From Trifolium pratense (taxonomy: Eukaryota; Streptophyta; Magnoliopsida; Fabales; Fabaceae): DNA of 64,000 bases. The notes beneath the pieces are model-generated. The model worked only from the letters and a program-made list of their open reading frames with translations. It made no database searches and was not told the origin of the DNA. Where the stretch lies: the NCBI RefSeq assembly GCF_020283565.1, contig NC_060060.1, forward strand, positions 14,942,001-15,006,000, read 5' to 3'. This document shows, piece by piece, positions 54,312 through 64,000 of this stretch (positions within the stretch are counted from its first letter, which is position 1; each line of letters begins with the position of its first letter). The position numbers and the translations under genes are program-made.

Positions 54312-56316
54312 CACCGTAAGGACGGAGAATCTATGGTTGTTTTGACTGTGCTATCGGAGGCTTTGAGGAAGTTGAAATAAGAGAACATTCATCTTAGGGT
54401 GAACCTTTGGAGAATTGAAAATTATAGGAATTTAGTTTAAAAATAAGACATAAGTTATATCGAAGAAAGACTTTATGTTTAATTTTTGACTAATATGTTT
54501 ATTTAATTATAATTTTTCCTTTTCCAATTACTCAAAACTTCACAATATTTTATAAAAAAATATCTCTTGATAATGTAAAGTTTTTACTCAAGAACAAAAA
54601 TGGAAATTTGAGGGAAAAAAAAGACGTGGGGGGGAGAGAAAAATACAGGGGAGAAAAGAGTAATCACTGTTTAGGCTTGCAAGCAACTTGGGCTAGACCA
54701 TGAAATGCTATCAACTTAGGCCCGTTTCAAATATGAAAAATGAACGTGTTAAGCTTTGAATTTGCTATTTGTTTGACGAGATATTTTTTGCCGGCTTACT
54801 TGCTTCTCGTTTCTATATTTACTCTTCCGTTGTTTAAGTAACGGATGTTATAAAAATAATTTTTTTTTTAAATGTCATCTGTCACTTAAGTAGCGGACGT
54901 TATAAAAAATAAATTTAGTGGGATGTTTTTAAAGTGTATCTACTACCTAAGTAGCGAACAGAAGTATTTTTATAAATTTGTAGGACACGCTAGAAAATAA
55001 ATAGGATGACAAAAGAAAATCTATTATTTGACATACTTGGAATTCATATGGTTACAACAACTAAAATAAGTGGAAATTCATCAATTGTCTCAAATATAAA
55101 ATTTGAGTTTCGCATTTAAATTACAAAGTCAAATTTTTGTCACCAGAACTAACCATCTCATGAATAGATTTCGAGCGCCACGCGATACAATTGATTAGTT
55201 AATGTTTCAAAATTTAATGTTGGTTCATTAGAACCATATAAATCGATACCCAGAATCCCCATTAATAAAAAAATAGAAGCTCATGCAGTGTACAAAATAA
55301 ACTTCATAGCTGAATACAAACGTTTTTTTCCTCCATATGGATAAAAGTAGGTAAAAGGGAATTAATTCAACTCCCACATGATGAAAAAAAGTAAAATGTC
55401 TCGAGAAGAGAATGGTCCAATTTGACCGTCATACATTGCTAACATCAGGAAATTAAATAGAATAATGGGTATTCTCGAGTAACATGTTTAATGGTTTATT
55501 AATTCAAATATCAATACACCGACTTAGCAAGAAGATCCATTGAATTTCCCTCATCCAATGATCACGTTAAATCTTTAAAGCCAGGAAATCAACAAGTAAT
55601 AAAAGAGCTGATAACTTAGTATCTTCCATGCAAGTTTGGTATTTACTTTTTCTACAATGATATTCACTCAAAATTTATATTTTATCATTAGACAAATCCT
55701 TTGAACAAGTTAAGAAAAACACATCTTGCAATACACTCATTTTTTTTATGTTTCACTTTTTTCCTAAACAGAATCGTTTTATACAAGGGTTAAAAGAATG
55801 CATTAAAATCATTTTATACAAATTCACTTAGGTTAGCCTAACAGTGTTGGTTTGTGAATTTGACGTTCGCTTCTTTTAAGGTTTTAGGTTCTATTTTCCC
55901 AAATGCAATTTTGGTGGGCTAGTATATACAGGACAAAACTCTGATTTTAAAAGCGGACTCACAAGTGGATGGTGGAATTGGTCCTTCAAATTAGTCGGTC
56001 TTTATGTCAAATACTGAATTTAGAAAGAAAAGAAAAAAAAATCATTTTATATACTTCTTAAGATTATAACGATAGCCAAACCAATAACCTAGTTGGAGAA
56101 TGAATACATAGGTTTAGTACTATGTTAACAAAACATATAAACAAATTAGCATATGCAACTATGCAAGGACACATATGCTTTAAAGCTAGGAAAAGAAGAT
56201 ACCAAAACCTTCTCACCAATTAGAGATAAAGAACCCAAATTTCTCCATTTCCCAAAACACCTCTCTCTCAAGTACTCTCACCCTCACAACATAATAAAAC
56301 TCCCAAATTACCCCAC

Positions 56317-56325
56317 ATGGGTTGA
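56317..56325 (+). promoter_or_regulatory. Two-codon upstream ORF
   Basis: ATG GGT TGA ends 29 bp before the NHL start codon. It could lower translation of the main frame if it lies in the transcript. A TATA-like ACATATAAAC lies at 56133-56142, which would place it in the leader. Confidence 0.35.
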
Positions 56326-56354
56326 TTTTAATTTTTGTCACATCATTAATCTCC

Positions 56355-57071
56355 ATGCCTTCCCCCCATAACATTAACCAAGAACATCATGAGACTATTC
56401 ATCATGATCATGCTCAATCTCATCCTCACTTTCAATCTCAATCTAATCCTCAACCTCATCATAGACCACACAAAAAAAGACTAGTAACTCACCAAAATGG
56501 TAACACACATTTCTTAATTTGGGTAGCAGCAATTCTATGCACAATATTAGCCATAGGAGTTGTAATTGGAGGAGTTGGAGTCTTCGTTGGTTACATAGTA
56601 ATTCATCCAAGAGTACCTACAATAAGCATATCACATGCTCATTTAGATCTTTTCAGATATGATTATGCTGGTCTTCTACAAACACAATTAAACATATTTG
56701 TGAAGGCACAAAATGGGAATTTTAAGGCACATGCAACATTTTCAAATATTAAATTCAAACTTAGCTATCAAGGACAAGGTATAGCATATATGGTTGCTGA
56801 CCCTTTTGATGTTCCTAAGAATAATTCCAAGGTTTTGGATTATGTTGTTCAATCTAATTTTATACCTTTAACTCCTGATCAAATGGAAGTAGTTGATGAA
56901 TCATGGAAGAGAAATATTGTTGGATTTGATTTGAAAGGTGATGCTAGGACTCAATGGAGAATTGGACCTTTTGGTTCTTTTAAATTTGGTTGTAAACTTG
57001 AGTGTACACTTAGATTTCATCCTTTGAATGGTAGTTATATTCCTTCAAGATGCACTTCTCAATCCAAATGA
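56355..57071 (+). CDS. NDR1/HIN1-like (LEA2 domain) membrane protein
   Basis: A single-exon gene of 238 residues. Residues 1-50 are hydrophilic, cytosolic and histidine-rich (QEHHETIHHDHAQSHPH). About 56-85 is a membrane anchor (IWVAAILCTILAIGVVIGGV). The rest is a LEA-2/WHy-type fold with HPRVPTISI, LNIFVKAQNGN and DLKGDARTQWRIGPFGSFKF, ending in two cysteines (FGCKLECTLRF) and a final RCTS. The architecture is that of NHL proteins, plasma-membrane proteins linked to defence and cell-wall attachment; NDR1 is the best-known member. The open frame extends 33 bp upstream without an ATG, so 56355 is the first usable start. No intron is expected or seen. Confidence 0.9.
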   Translation: MPSPHNINQEHHETIHHDHAQSHPHFQSQSNPQPHHRPHKKRLVTHQNGNTHFLIWVAAILCTILAIGVVIGGVGVFVGYIVIHPRVPTISISHAHLDLFRYDYAGLLQTQLNIFVKAQNGNFKAHATFSNIKFKLSYQGQGIAYMVADPFDVPKNNSKVLDYVVQSNFIPLTPDQMEVVDESWKRNIVGFDLKGDARTQWRIGPFGSFKFGCKLECTLRFHPLNGSYIPSRCTSQSK

Positions 57072-58328
57072 TAATTCCTTCTTTGTTTCCATTTTGTTTA
57101 GACTATGTTGTTGTTATGTATACACACAATTCAACATGGTCTTATTCTCTTCTTAATTTGTTTCTCTATGTTCTACCCTCATATCAATTTAGTCAAGAAT
57201 TAGTACCAATAGATAGATTAGATAATTTGGTTTATGAAGTTAATAAAATTTTAAATTATTTACCAAGATATTTTTTGGTTATATTAGTTTTTCTAGATTA
57301 ATTTGAGAGACTAAATTGACGGATTCAAAAGTATTAATGTGAAGAAAAAAAAATTAAAATTTGGAAATTATTGTTTTTAATTTGTTAATGTTAAGGTTTA
57401 AATTGTATAGTGCCTACTTTTTAAGGAATACATATTTGGTGATTGTTTGTCTTGTTATAAAATTGAGTCTTTAGATTCTTTGCTTTTGTGGGAAATATTT
57501 CAATCATGCGTGCTTGATGACGTACATAGCATTATTTATTGTATTTAGAAGGACACTCTTTTTAGGAGGCTTATGGCTTTAAAGGTAGTGAACAATATAA
57601 TAGGAAACTAATGCTACTCTTTTTAGGTAGCGTTATTGTTCATTTGTATGTGGTTTTGTTTTTCCACTCTCTAGTTTTTGGGTGGAACTCCAGATAATTC
57701 AGAGTTCGGTCGAGATAAGGAAAATCTGACAAAAAAATTAATTAGTATTTTAGGTGTGAATTAAGAAATTTGTTGTTAGTGTAGTTTTTCTCGTTTGGCT
57801 TGGAAATGGTCATTTCCATCAAAGCTAAGCAAGCTCAAAAAGAGGGGAAATGTCAAAGCCATTAGTACCACCACCACCACCAAGGATAGAATTGAATTGA
57901 ACAAAGTAGAAGACATTAGAAAAGTCAATGGTACCTTTTGTAGTCGGTACAAATAATAAGATTTCAATGTGAATTTTATTTTTTTTTCTTCTTTCTATCA
58001 CTTAAATTCATATATACTACGAGGTTTCGAGTGTGAATTCGAATGAAAACATTTAACTTGACGATATCGTTATTGTCATGTAATTAACTATGACTTATAT
58101 ATAGACAAGTCAATTCTACATTTTACTTTTTATTGGCACCATCTTTCGTGGTTGTTTCACCAATCCTCATAATGGCATGAAGTTATGCTTTTTGCATCAA
58201 GAGCGCCATCTTTAGCCTTTTGAATAAGGTCGGATCATATTTCCACAGTGATTTTTGGATAATTACGAAATCACACAAGATTTATATAAAGTAAAACATA
58301 TTTGGTTGAAACAAACTAAGATCAATAT

Positions 58329-58352
58329 TTTTTATAATAAAAAAAAAAAAAA
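58329..58352 (+). mobile_element. Tiny poly(A)-ended retroposon insertion
   Basis: TTTTTTATAAT plus an A tract lies between two 16-bp copies of AAACTAAGATCAATAT (58313-58328, 58353-58368). Confidence 0.6.
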
Positions 58353-58505
58353 AAACTAAGATCAATATCTAAATATTTATTTTTAAAAAATTGTACGGTA
58401 TATCGTATAAGTTGGTCCCAAAAATAGGACGTACACATAGGAATGGATAAACACTCGCCAAATATGTCCAAATTCTTTTTAACTCCTCTGACATTTATCT
58501 TTATA

Positions 58506-58525
58506 ATTTTTTTTTCTATATAATA
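58506..58525 (-). mobile_element. Tiny poly(A)-ended retroposon insertion
   Basis: A T tract with CTATATAATA lies between two exact 16-bp copies of GACATTTATCTTTATA (58490-58505, 58526-58541). Confidence 0.6.
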
Positions 58526-59152
58526 GACATTTATCTTTATACATTGTATTAGTTAGAGTAATATCTTACTAAAAAATCAACGTAAATGTCAAATTAATAT
58601 TGTACGAAAGTGTAATTAAAAATAGAGAATGATTAACAGAATTAAGATGATTGTTGCAACTAAATTAGCTTATTTAGTTTGTTACAACTTACTACATATA
58701 GTATTATGCTAATTTATCTATAAGAATAAACAAATTAATATTCATCTTAATTTCTACAATGAAACATAGCAAGAACTAAAATCGACACTGAAAAGAATGC
58801 CAAATAGGGACACTCACAAGACCTTCAATGAGACACGTTGGTCCTAATCTGAGATTAATGACGTACGTCGATCACCAACTTCATTAATAAGTCTCATGCA
58901 TTCAATTTTTTATTTATTTGAATCTTACAACATGCATTCATTTTACAACACTTCGATTTTTATTTATGATGCGTTGTTCCGGACAATTTCGTGCCGCTTA
59001 ATTAATTGTACATTTTCCGAAACATGGAAATTGTTGGTTCACACAATTAATATCCCACAGTCACACTAACACTAAATTTGGTCAAGGTCAACTCGATTTA
59101 AAAAATGTTTTTGCCTTGCTTTCTATGATGGTAATCCTAATAAATTGATATT

Positions 59153-59325
59153 TTAAAGGGAAGATGGATAGCTAAGATGTAAAAGGTTTCGAGTTCAAGT
59201 CTCAACCGGTACTAAAGGGTGGTGGTTGAGGTGGGCTATCCCTCCTGATTCCGCCACTAGTCTCGGTGAAGGGAAAAAATATTTATATTAATAACTAATT
59301 ATTAATGTTGGCCGTTCAAAAAAAT
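59153..59325 (+). mobile_element. tRNA-derived SINE
   Basis: 173 bp flanked by TAATAAATTGATATT (59138-59152) and TAATACATTGATATT (59326-59340), 14 of 15 identical. An A-box-like TGGATAGCTAAGATG (59164-59178) and a B-box-like GAGTTCAAGTCTC (59191-59203) lie near the 5' end, and it ends in a short A tract. It is a different family from the minus-strand SINE fragments elsewhere in the window. Confidence 0.7.
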
Positions 59326-59815
59326 TAATACATTGATATTCTGAGAGCATAAATAAATTCTTACTGTAGTTAAGATAATAATTCAGTTTGTTAGTTAGAA
59401 TTTGTAGTTAGTTTGTTGGTTGATTCTCAATGAGCTATATATAAATCATTTTGCTTAGTTTTTTTTTTTTTTTTATCAAAATATGATTTTTAATGAATTT
59501 TACTTGTATTCAAACTTTCGAAGTTCTTATCACTGAATTTCCTCAAATTCTCAAACTTCTAATATTCTTAAAAAAAAATCATGTTTCCATAATATACTTT
59601 AAAAATTAAAATGTATTAAATTAAGTAATTGAAATTAAGTGGTTAATTAATGAATTTCTCTTAGAACGGATCATTTGAGAGAAATTGAATTTAATTTCTA
59701 CTAGGACCAATTCTTCTAAAAAACAGAGGATTAGTGTGAAAAAAAAAACCACTCTTTAACATAATGTGAAAAATTCACACATCTCTTTTTTTTTTTTTAA
59801 CTCTTCCAACTTCAT

Positions 59816-59830
59816 TTTGTCAAAAAATAA
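59816..59830 (+). mobile_element. Tiny poly(A)-ended retroposon insertion
   Basis: TTTGTCAAAAAATAA lies between two exact 17-bp copies of AACTCTTCCAACTTCAT (59799-59815, 59831-59847). TTTGTCAAAAA is also the 3' end of the LINE at 49728-50445. Confidence 0.7.
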
Positions 59831-59892
59831 AACTCTTCCAACTTCATAGTTCTCTTTTCCCTCCCAACCAAACTCTTAAACTGAGTTTTTAA

Positions 59893-60040
59893 GAGTCTGA
59901 TTGTTTATATGGAAAGAAAGTGAGAGAAAAAAAATTACGCAAACCAATGCATGAACTTGAACTAAAATTAATCTAAATTCATGCATTAGTTTACGTAATT
60001 TTCTTTCCTTTCACTTTCTTTCATATAACCAAACGGACCA
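59893..60040. mobile_element. Tourist-like MITE
   Basis: It is flanked by TAA (59890-59892, 60041-60043). The arms are inverted over ~60 bp and share AAGAAAGTGA and AATGCATGAA. Confidence 0.65.
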
Positions 60041-60043
60041 TAA

Positions 60044-60929
60044 AACTTTGTTTATAACCTAGTTGCCTATATCGCCCACTTTTTTTCCTCTACTTCGTAT
60101 TTGTTTTTGTGATTTTGTGTCATTTGTGTGGTATTGTTCAATTTTTTTGTTTTGTTAGTGTTTGTATCATTCATTTTGTCAAATCAACTCTGATCTATTA
60201 TAGACTCCATTAATAATTTGGTCGTCAATGTTAAAAAACTAAGTGCATAAATATTTTAGTTATTTAATTATGTTATAATTGTACGTGTTTTATCATTTTA
60301 TGCTATTAAATAGTAGGAGTTTATTCATAAATACATTCATTTCAATTTTAGTGACACTAAATTTGTGTTATTTTTCTTATGTTTTTTTTATTAATTTCAA
60401 TGGAAATTTTTTCATACAAAAAAATATAGTACTATACTTTGTTTTACTTAAAATAAGTATACTGTTTTTTGAGTTTTTTTTAGACATTCTTTACGGATAT
60501 GTATGTGGGTCACGAGCGAGCAATAAGAAGATCACCCATATTAGACTTTGAGCAATTGTATAAGTGAGTTGAACATTACATAATTTAGAGCAAAAGTACA
60601 AGTGAGTAGGATATTATATTTTTACTCAAAACTTTAAGGTATTAGGTTATGGATCTTCTCACTTATAAAATGTCCAATCTTCACTTTTTTAAATAATATG
60701 TGACTTAACCCACCTAGCATATTGTCGCACCAATGTAAAATAGACTATTATTAAATTAAAATTTAAGCATTTAATTTAATAAATAAATTCGATGGGTGGA
60801 TTGATATAAGTCATATAATATAACCTTAAACGCTAAACATATATCCTAAAATTATTTACGTGGCAGCTTCAAAACACTTTGTTGCCACCTATGCATCATG
60901 CACTGTCTTCAAAACTCACTTCAACAGTT
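60044..60929. other. Intergenic region upstream of the membrane/coiled-coil gene
   Basis: AT-rich noncoding sequence. No clear TATA box and no other gene is seen. Confidence 0.55.
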
Positions 60930-61507
60930 CAACACTACTAGTTTCCTTTGTCTCTCTCTCTGCATTTCTCTGTTCAATTCAACTACATTTCTCTGTTCAG
61001 CGTACAATGTAAGTATCTCTTTAATACTTCAATGCCATTTTCTTTTGTTCTTTTGGAATTGCATTTGAAATTTCCAATTTCTTATTGCATTTCTCTCTTG
61101 GTAATGTGGATTTACATTTTTATTTCCAACCCAAATTTACTTTTATCATAATTTGAGCTGAATATTGATCATTTCTATTAAAGTTCATTTTTTTTGTTGA
61201 TTTATAACATGGGCTAATGCTTATTGATGATAATTCAAGTTTATGCTTGTGGGTTTTTTGTTTTATTATATGAATTTTGCAATTTTTCCCAATTAGTTTT
61301 CTTCTTTTATCAATAATTTTGTAAACCCTAAATTAAGTGTTTTTAGGTAAAATAGTGAGACATTGTATTTGGCAAGAATTTCTTAATAATTTTTTCATAT
61401 GGATTTATTGATATTGCAGGATATTGTGATAAACTGCATCCATCAAGCATTATGGAACTTTTGAACATGTAATTATCAAGGAGGAAGATCACAAAATTTA
61501 GTGATTA
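60930..61507 (+). other. Probable 5' untranslated exon and intron
   Basis: A CT-rich leader (TCTCTCTCTGCATTTCTCTG) ends at a good donor, GTAAGTAT (61009). A matching acceptor, ATATTGCAG, ends at 61419. The leader then runs to the ATG at 61508. A leader intron of ~411 bp is common in plant genes. The transcription start is not defined. Confidence 0.55.
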
Positions 61508-62514
61508 ATGGCACTAATTTCTGAGGTTTTGGCTAGTGTAATAATCTTGATGACAAGGGCTTTTGATATACTTAAGTTGGTATGCTTGTTTCCTATTAGA
61601 ATTGGATTAATTGCCATTTACACTTGGACAGAGTTGGTTACGAATGCAATTATCTTTAATGGAAACATGATATTGAATTTTATGTCATGGACATTTGGTC
61701 TTATCTTCTTGCATGTAAGAGCTGTGAATGCCATTCAAAGGGAGAGTCAGGTTAGTTCTTATTCAATAGTTTTATACATGTTGTGTGCTTCTTACATAAG
61801 ACAATTCATTTTCATCTAAACTTGTTAAGAAGTTTCACATCGGTTGTCAGATGGTCTGAACATATGTTTATAAGTGAGGACAACCCTCACCTTATAAGCT
61901 GGTTTTGAAAGGTTGAGTTACGGCTAACTCCCAATTCTAAGAGGCTATCATAACCTCCTCCACAATCTGTTGGGCCGCCTGCTATCAGGTTTCTGATCAG
62001 GTCATCCACCATTAATATCCGCACCCGAGGTTACAGGTTTTGTATTTGTACAATACAATCTATGGAACACTGACATAGAGACCAGAACCAGACATTATAC
62101 TGACACGTCGACACTTGTAATAATAGTGTGAAAAATAAAAGTGATTAAAAATATCTATGTGTGTCGGTATTGTGTCAGTGTATTAACCTCGGGGGTTGAG
62201 GGTGGTGGGTCTCCGGAAAAGGTGGGTGGATCATATACCGATCATCATGATGGTGGTGCTGGTCCAAAGTGGGAGGAGATACTTGCAAAATAAGAGATAT
62301 TTGAAATAGGGCAAGTCATGCTCTTTATATAAGAATTGGGAGAAGCTCCTTCGCAGGCCTTATGTCTTTTGGCCATAGGGAATAACATATTCATTCGGTT
62401 GGCCCAACATCCTAATAAATCAAGTTCGACCATTTAGCAAAATACAAATGTAGTCATCCCTCTTGTTTATACTCACTCGGCTATCCTTGCAATATATAGG
62501 CCTGGTCTTAAAGA

Positions 62515-62572
<58 letters not shown>

Positions 62573-63847
62573 CCCTGCAGTGTGAAATTATATGATATTT
62601 GAGCTTAATGGATATGCTGAAGATTAAAACTAGATATAGAACAATATCAGATTAGATAATTGATAATTGAGTTCCAAAACAAGCCCTTTCTTAGTCCTGA
62701 AGGATGGATTGGCTCTGCTAATTTTTGTTAGTATCCTAACTAACTCTATCTCCTACTAACAGAAAGCTGCCCATTGGGCTTACCTAACATTATGCAGCTG
62801 GAACGAAAACTACATCGAATGCAGAACGAGATGGAGAATCTGGAATGGAATCAGAAGAAACTTCAAGAACGGTTCCAAATGGCTGTCAAAGAATGCAAAA
62901 TGATGGAGATGTTACTGGCGGAGCTTGAAGAGGAACATGATATGGCCATTGCAAAAATCGAAAACTTAGAGGGAAAGGTAGATATTTTATATCCATGTTC
63001 CTACCTTGTAACTTGTATATCTATTTTACTTTCAAGATGCAAAGACGTTGCTTCTTATCGACATTTAGTATAGCAAGCAATATGTTAATATGAGCAATTT
63101 TCTGAAATTAAAATCACTACTATTGTTATTAAGTTATTTAGTGACCTTAGTTAATAATTTGCTATTATGTCTTGTTAACAGTTGAGGGATCAGATAAACG
63201 AGAATCTTCGGCTCAAAGAAATTCAAGGAAAGGCATACTGGAATTCCAAAGATCCAAACACTGACAATGACCGAAAGATTGACGACAAAAGTCATAGCAA
63301 TTCTTCTGCTACCCTTCAATGGAAATCTGGTTATAGAGAAAGTGGAGATTCCCTTCAGGATCTGCTGATGAACAAAGATAATTGGGAAGACGAGAGCAAA
63401 ACTAGAACCGACTTGCTTAAACTCTTGAAACCTGGACTGAAATCTGCACCTGCCAATTCCGCTGCTAAACCAGTCTCAAAAGATATAATAAAAGTGAATG
63501 AAGTACTAGATCATCACCGAGACGTAGCTATATCGCAATCAATTTTCAGCGCGATATTATCACTTATAGTCGGAGTGACTGTTTGGGGAGCCGATGATCC
63601 TTGCATGCCTCTTATTATAGCTCTCTTTGCTGTAGTAGGCATGTCCTTAAAGAGTGTGGTGAAGTTTTTCTTCAGCATTAGAAATAAACCAGCTTCTGAT
63701 GCAGTTGCTCTTTTAAGTTTCAATTGGTTCATTCTTGGTACTTTAACCTACCCTACACTACCAAGGGTTGCACCTATGTTGGCTCCACTAGTGCTTCGTT
63801 TCATAGACCAAACCATGACCAGATTTGGCCTCTTATCCTTTGTTTAA
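61508..63847 (+). CDS. Plant membrane protein with central coiled coil, function unknown
   Basis: Three coding exons: 61508-61750, 62798-62977 and 63182-63847. Introns are GT-AG and all in phase 0, giving 362 residues. Exon 1 has two hydrophobic segments (VLASVIILMTRAF...VCLFPIRIGLIAIYTW and MILNFMSWTFGLIFLHV). Exon 2 is a coiled coil (LERKLHRMQNEMENLEW, MMEMLLAELEEEHDMAIAKI). Exon 3 continues it, passes through a charged, serine-rich linker and ends in three hydrophobic segments (IFSAILSLIVGVTVW, MPLIIALFAVVGM, FNWFILGTLTYPTLP...LAPLVL). I do not recognise a named family. The exon 2 start is the least certain join: the acceptor ATTATGCAG (62797) is chosen because it joins in frame to the coiled coil. 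Intron 1 carries a TRIM-like LTR (61823-61941) and a long TA repeat. Confidence 0.75.
61823..61941. repeat. TRIM-like LTR in intron 1
   Basis: It begins TGTTAAGAAGTTTCACATCGG, contains AGATGGTCTGAACA and AAGCTGGTTTTG, and is related to 27969-28090. About 150 bp of likely internal sequence follows on the right. Confidence 0.5.
62519..62568. repeat. (TA)n microsatellite in intron 1
   Basis: About 50 bp of uninterrupted TA dinucleotides. Confidence 0.9.
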
Positions 63848-64000
63848 TATTGTTTTTGTTTCTGGTTTGTGTTCTGTTATGTGCAGTGTATAATCTGAAA
63901 TATGAGTCTTTTTGTGGTCTATAAGTGTATGATTCATACTGTTTGTAAAGTATGAGGAGTCTGTGTAATTTGGTTGTCTATGTTGATATATTTTGTCTTT
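63848..64000 (+). other. Probable 3' untranslated region
   Basis: T-rich sequence after the stop codon. No AATAAA is seen before the window ends. Confidence 0.4.

Larger units (their letters stand above)
53845..56354. other. Intergenic region between divergent UPF0114 and NHL genes
   Basis: It holds the upstream regions of both genes. A 22-bp perfect foldback is at 54248-54311. Loose threefold repetition of TTAAGTAGCGGACG-like words occurs at 54830-54960. No other gene is seen. Confidence 0.6.
57072..59152. other. Intergenic region downstream of the NHL gene
   Basis: AT-rich, with two tiny retroposon insertions (58329-58352, 58506-58525). No gene is recognised. Confidence 0.6.

Noticed and set aside
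56153..56371. 72-codon frame upstream of the NHL gene
   Set aside because: It overlaps the likely leader of the NHL gene, lacks any domain and has composition like noncoding sequence.
57776..57967. 63-codon minus-strand frame downstream of the NHL gene
   Set aside because: No start context, domain or splice support; hydrophobic translation of T-rich DNA.

Overview
This is plant nuclear DNA: AT-rich, intron-bearing genes separated by long gaps full of nested transposons. The repeat families (a tRNA-derived SINE family, TAA- and TA-flanked MITEs, Tat and Athila retrotransposons) and the CEP peptide genes suggest a legume, probably close to Medicago, Trifolium or Pisum. That placement is inference; the plant origin is not in doubt.

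Layout. Positions 1-13200 hold no intact host gene. They carry a Copia LTR remnant, a decayed minus-strand LTR element with a hAT insertion, two abutting Tourist-type MITEs, several MULE-type elements with 9-bp target duplications, and a Pack-MULE that has captured an F-box/LRR gene piece. Positions 13244-24360 contain two related minus-strand CEP peptide-hormone genes. One encodes nine complete CEP-like repeats plus a broken tenth; the other encodes one canonical CEP domain. Between them lie a hAT-like element built of low-complexity arrays with a ~267-bp-arm foldback, a MULE, and a hAT containing a SINE that itself contains a Stowaway MITE.

Positions 25376-46080 form one structure. A ~720-bp single-copy segment is present twice. 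The left copy is interrupted by a 2.0-kb inverted-repeat element and ends at a 17-kb minus-strand Tat-lineage Ty3 retrotransposon. Inside that lies a young 6.7-kb Athila-like element that encodes only Gag-protease. The right copy of the segment is the uninterrupted empty site. This means a tandem duplication between haplotypes or an assembly join.

Positions 46081-64000 are more gene-like: a MITE in a LINE fragment, a truncated LINE with a 17-bp target duplication, a five-exon plastid UPF0114 gene (minus), an NDR1/HIN1-like (LEA2) gene (plus), a tRNA-derived SINE, and a three-coding-exon membrane/coiled-coil gene (plus).

The two CEP genes share signal peptide, 5' leader and promoter similarity, so they look like diverged tandem duplicates encoding secreted peptide hormones. 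The other host genes have no obvious functional link to them. A recurring small-scale pattern is poly(A)-ended insertions of only about 13-24 bp flanked by 10-17 bp duplications, best explained as extremely truncated LINE events.
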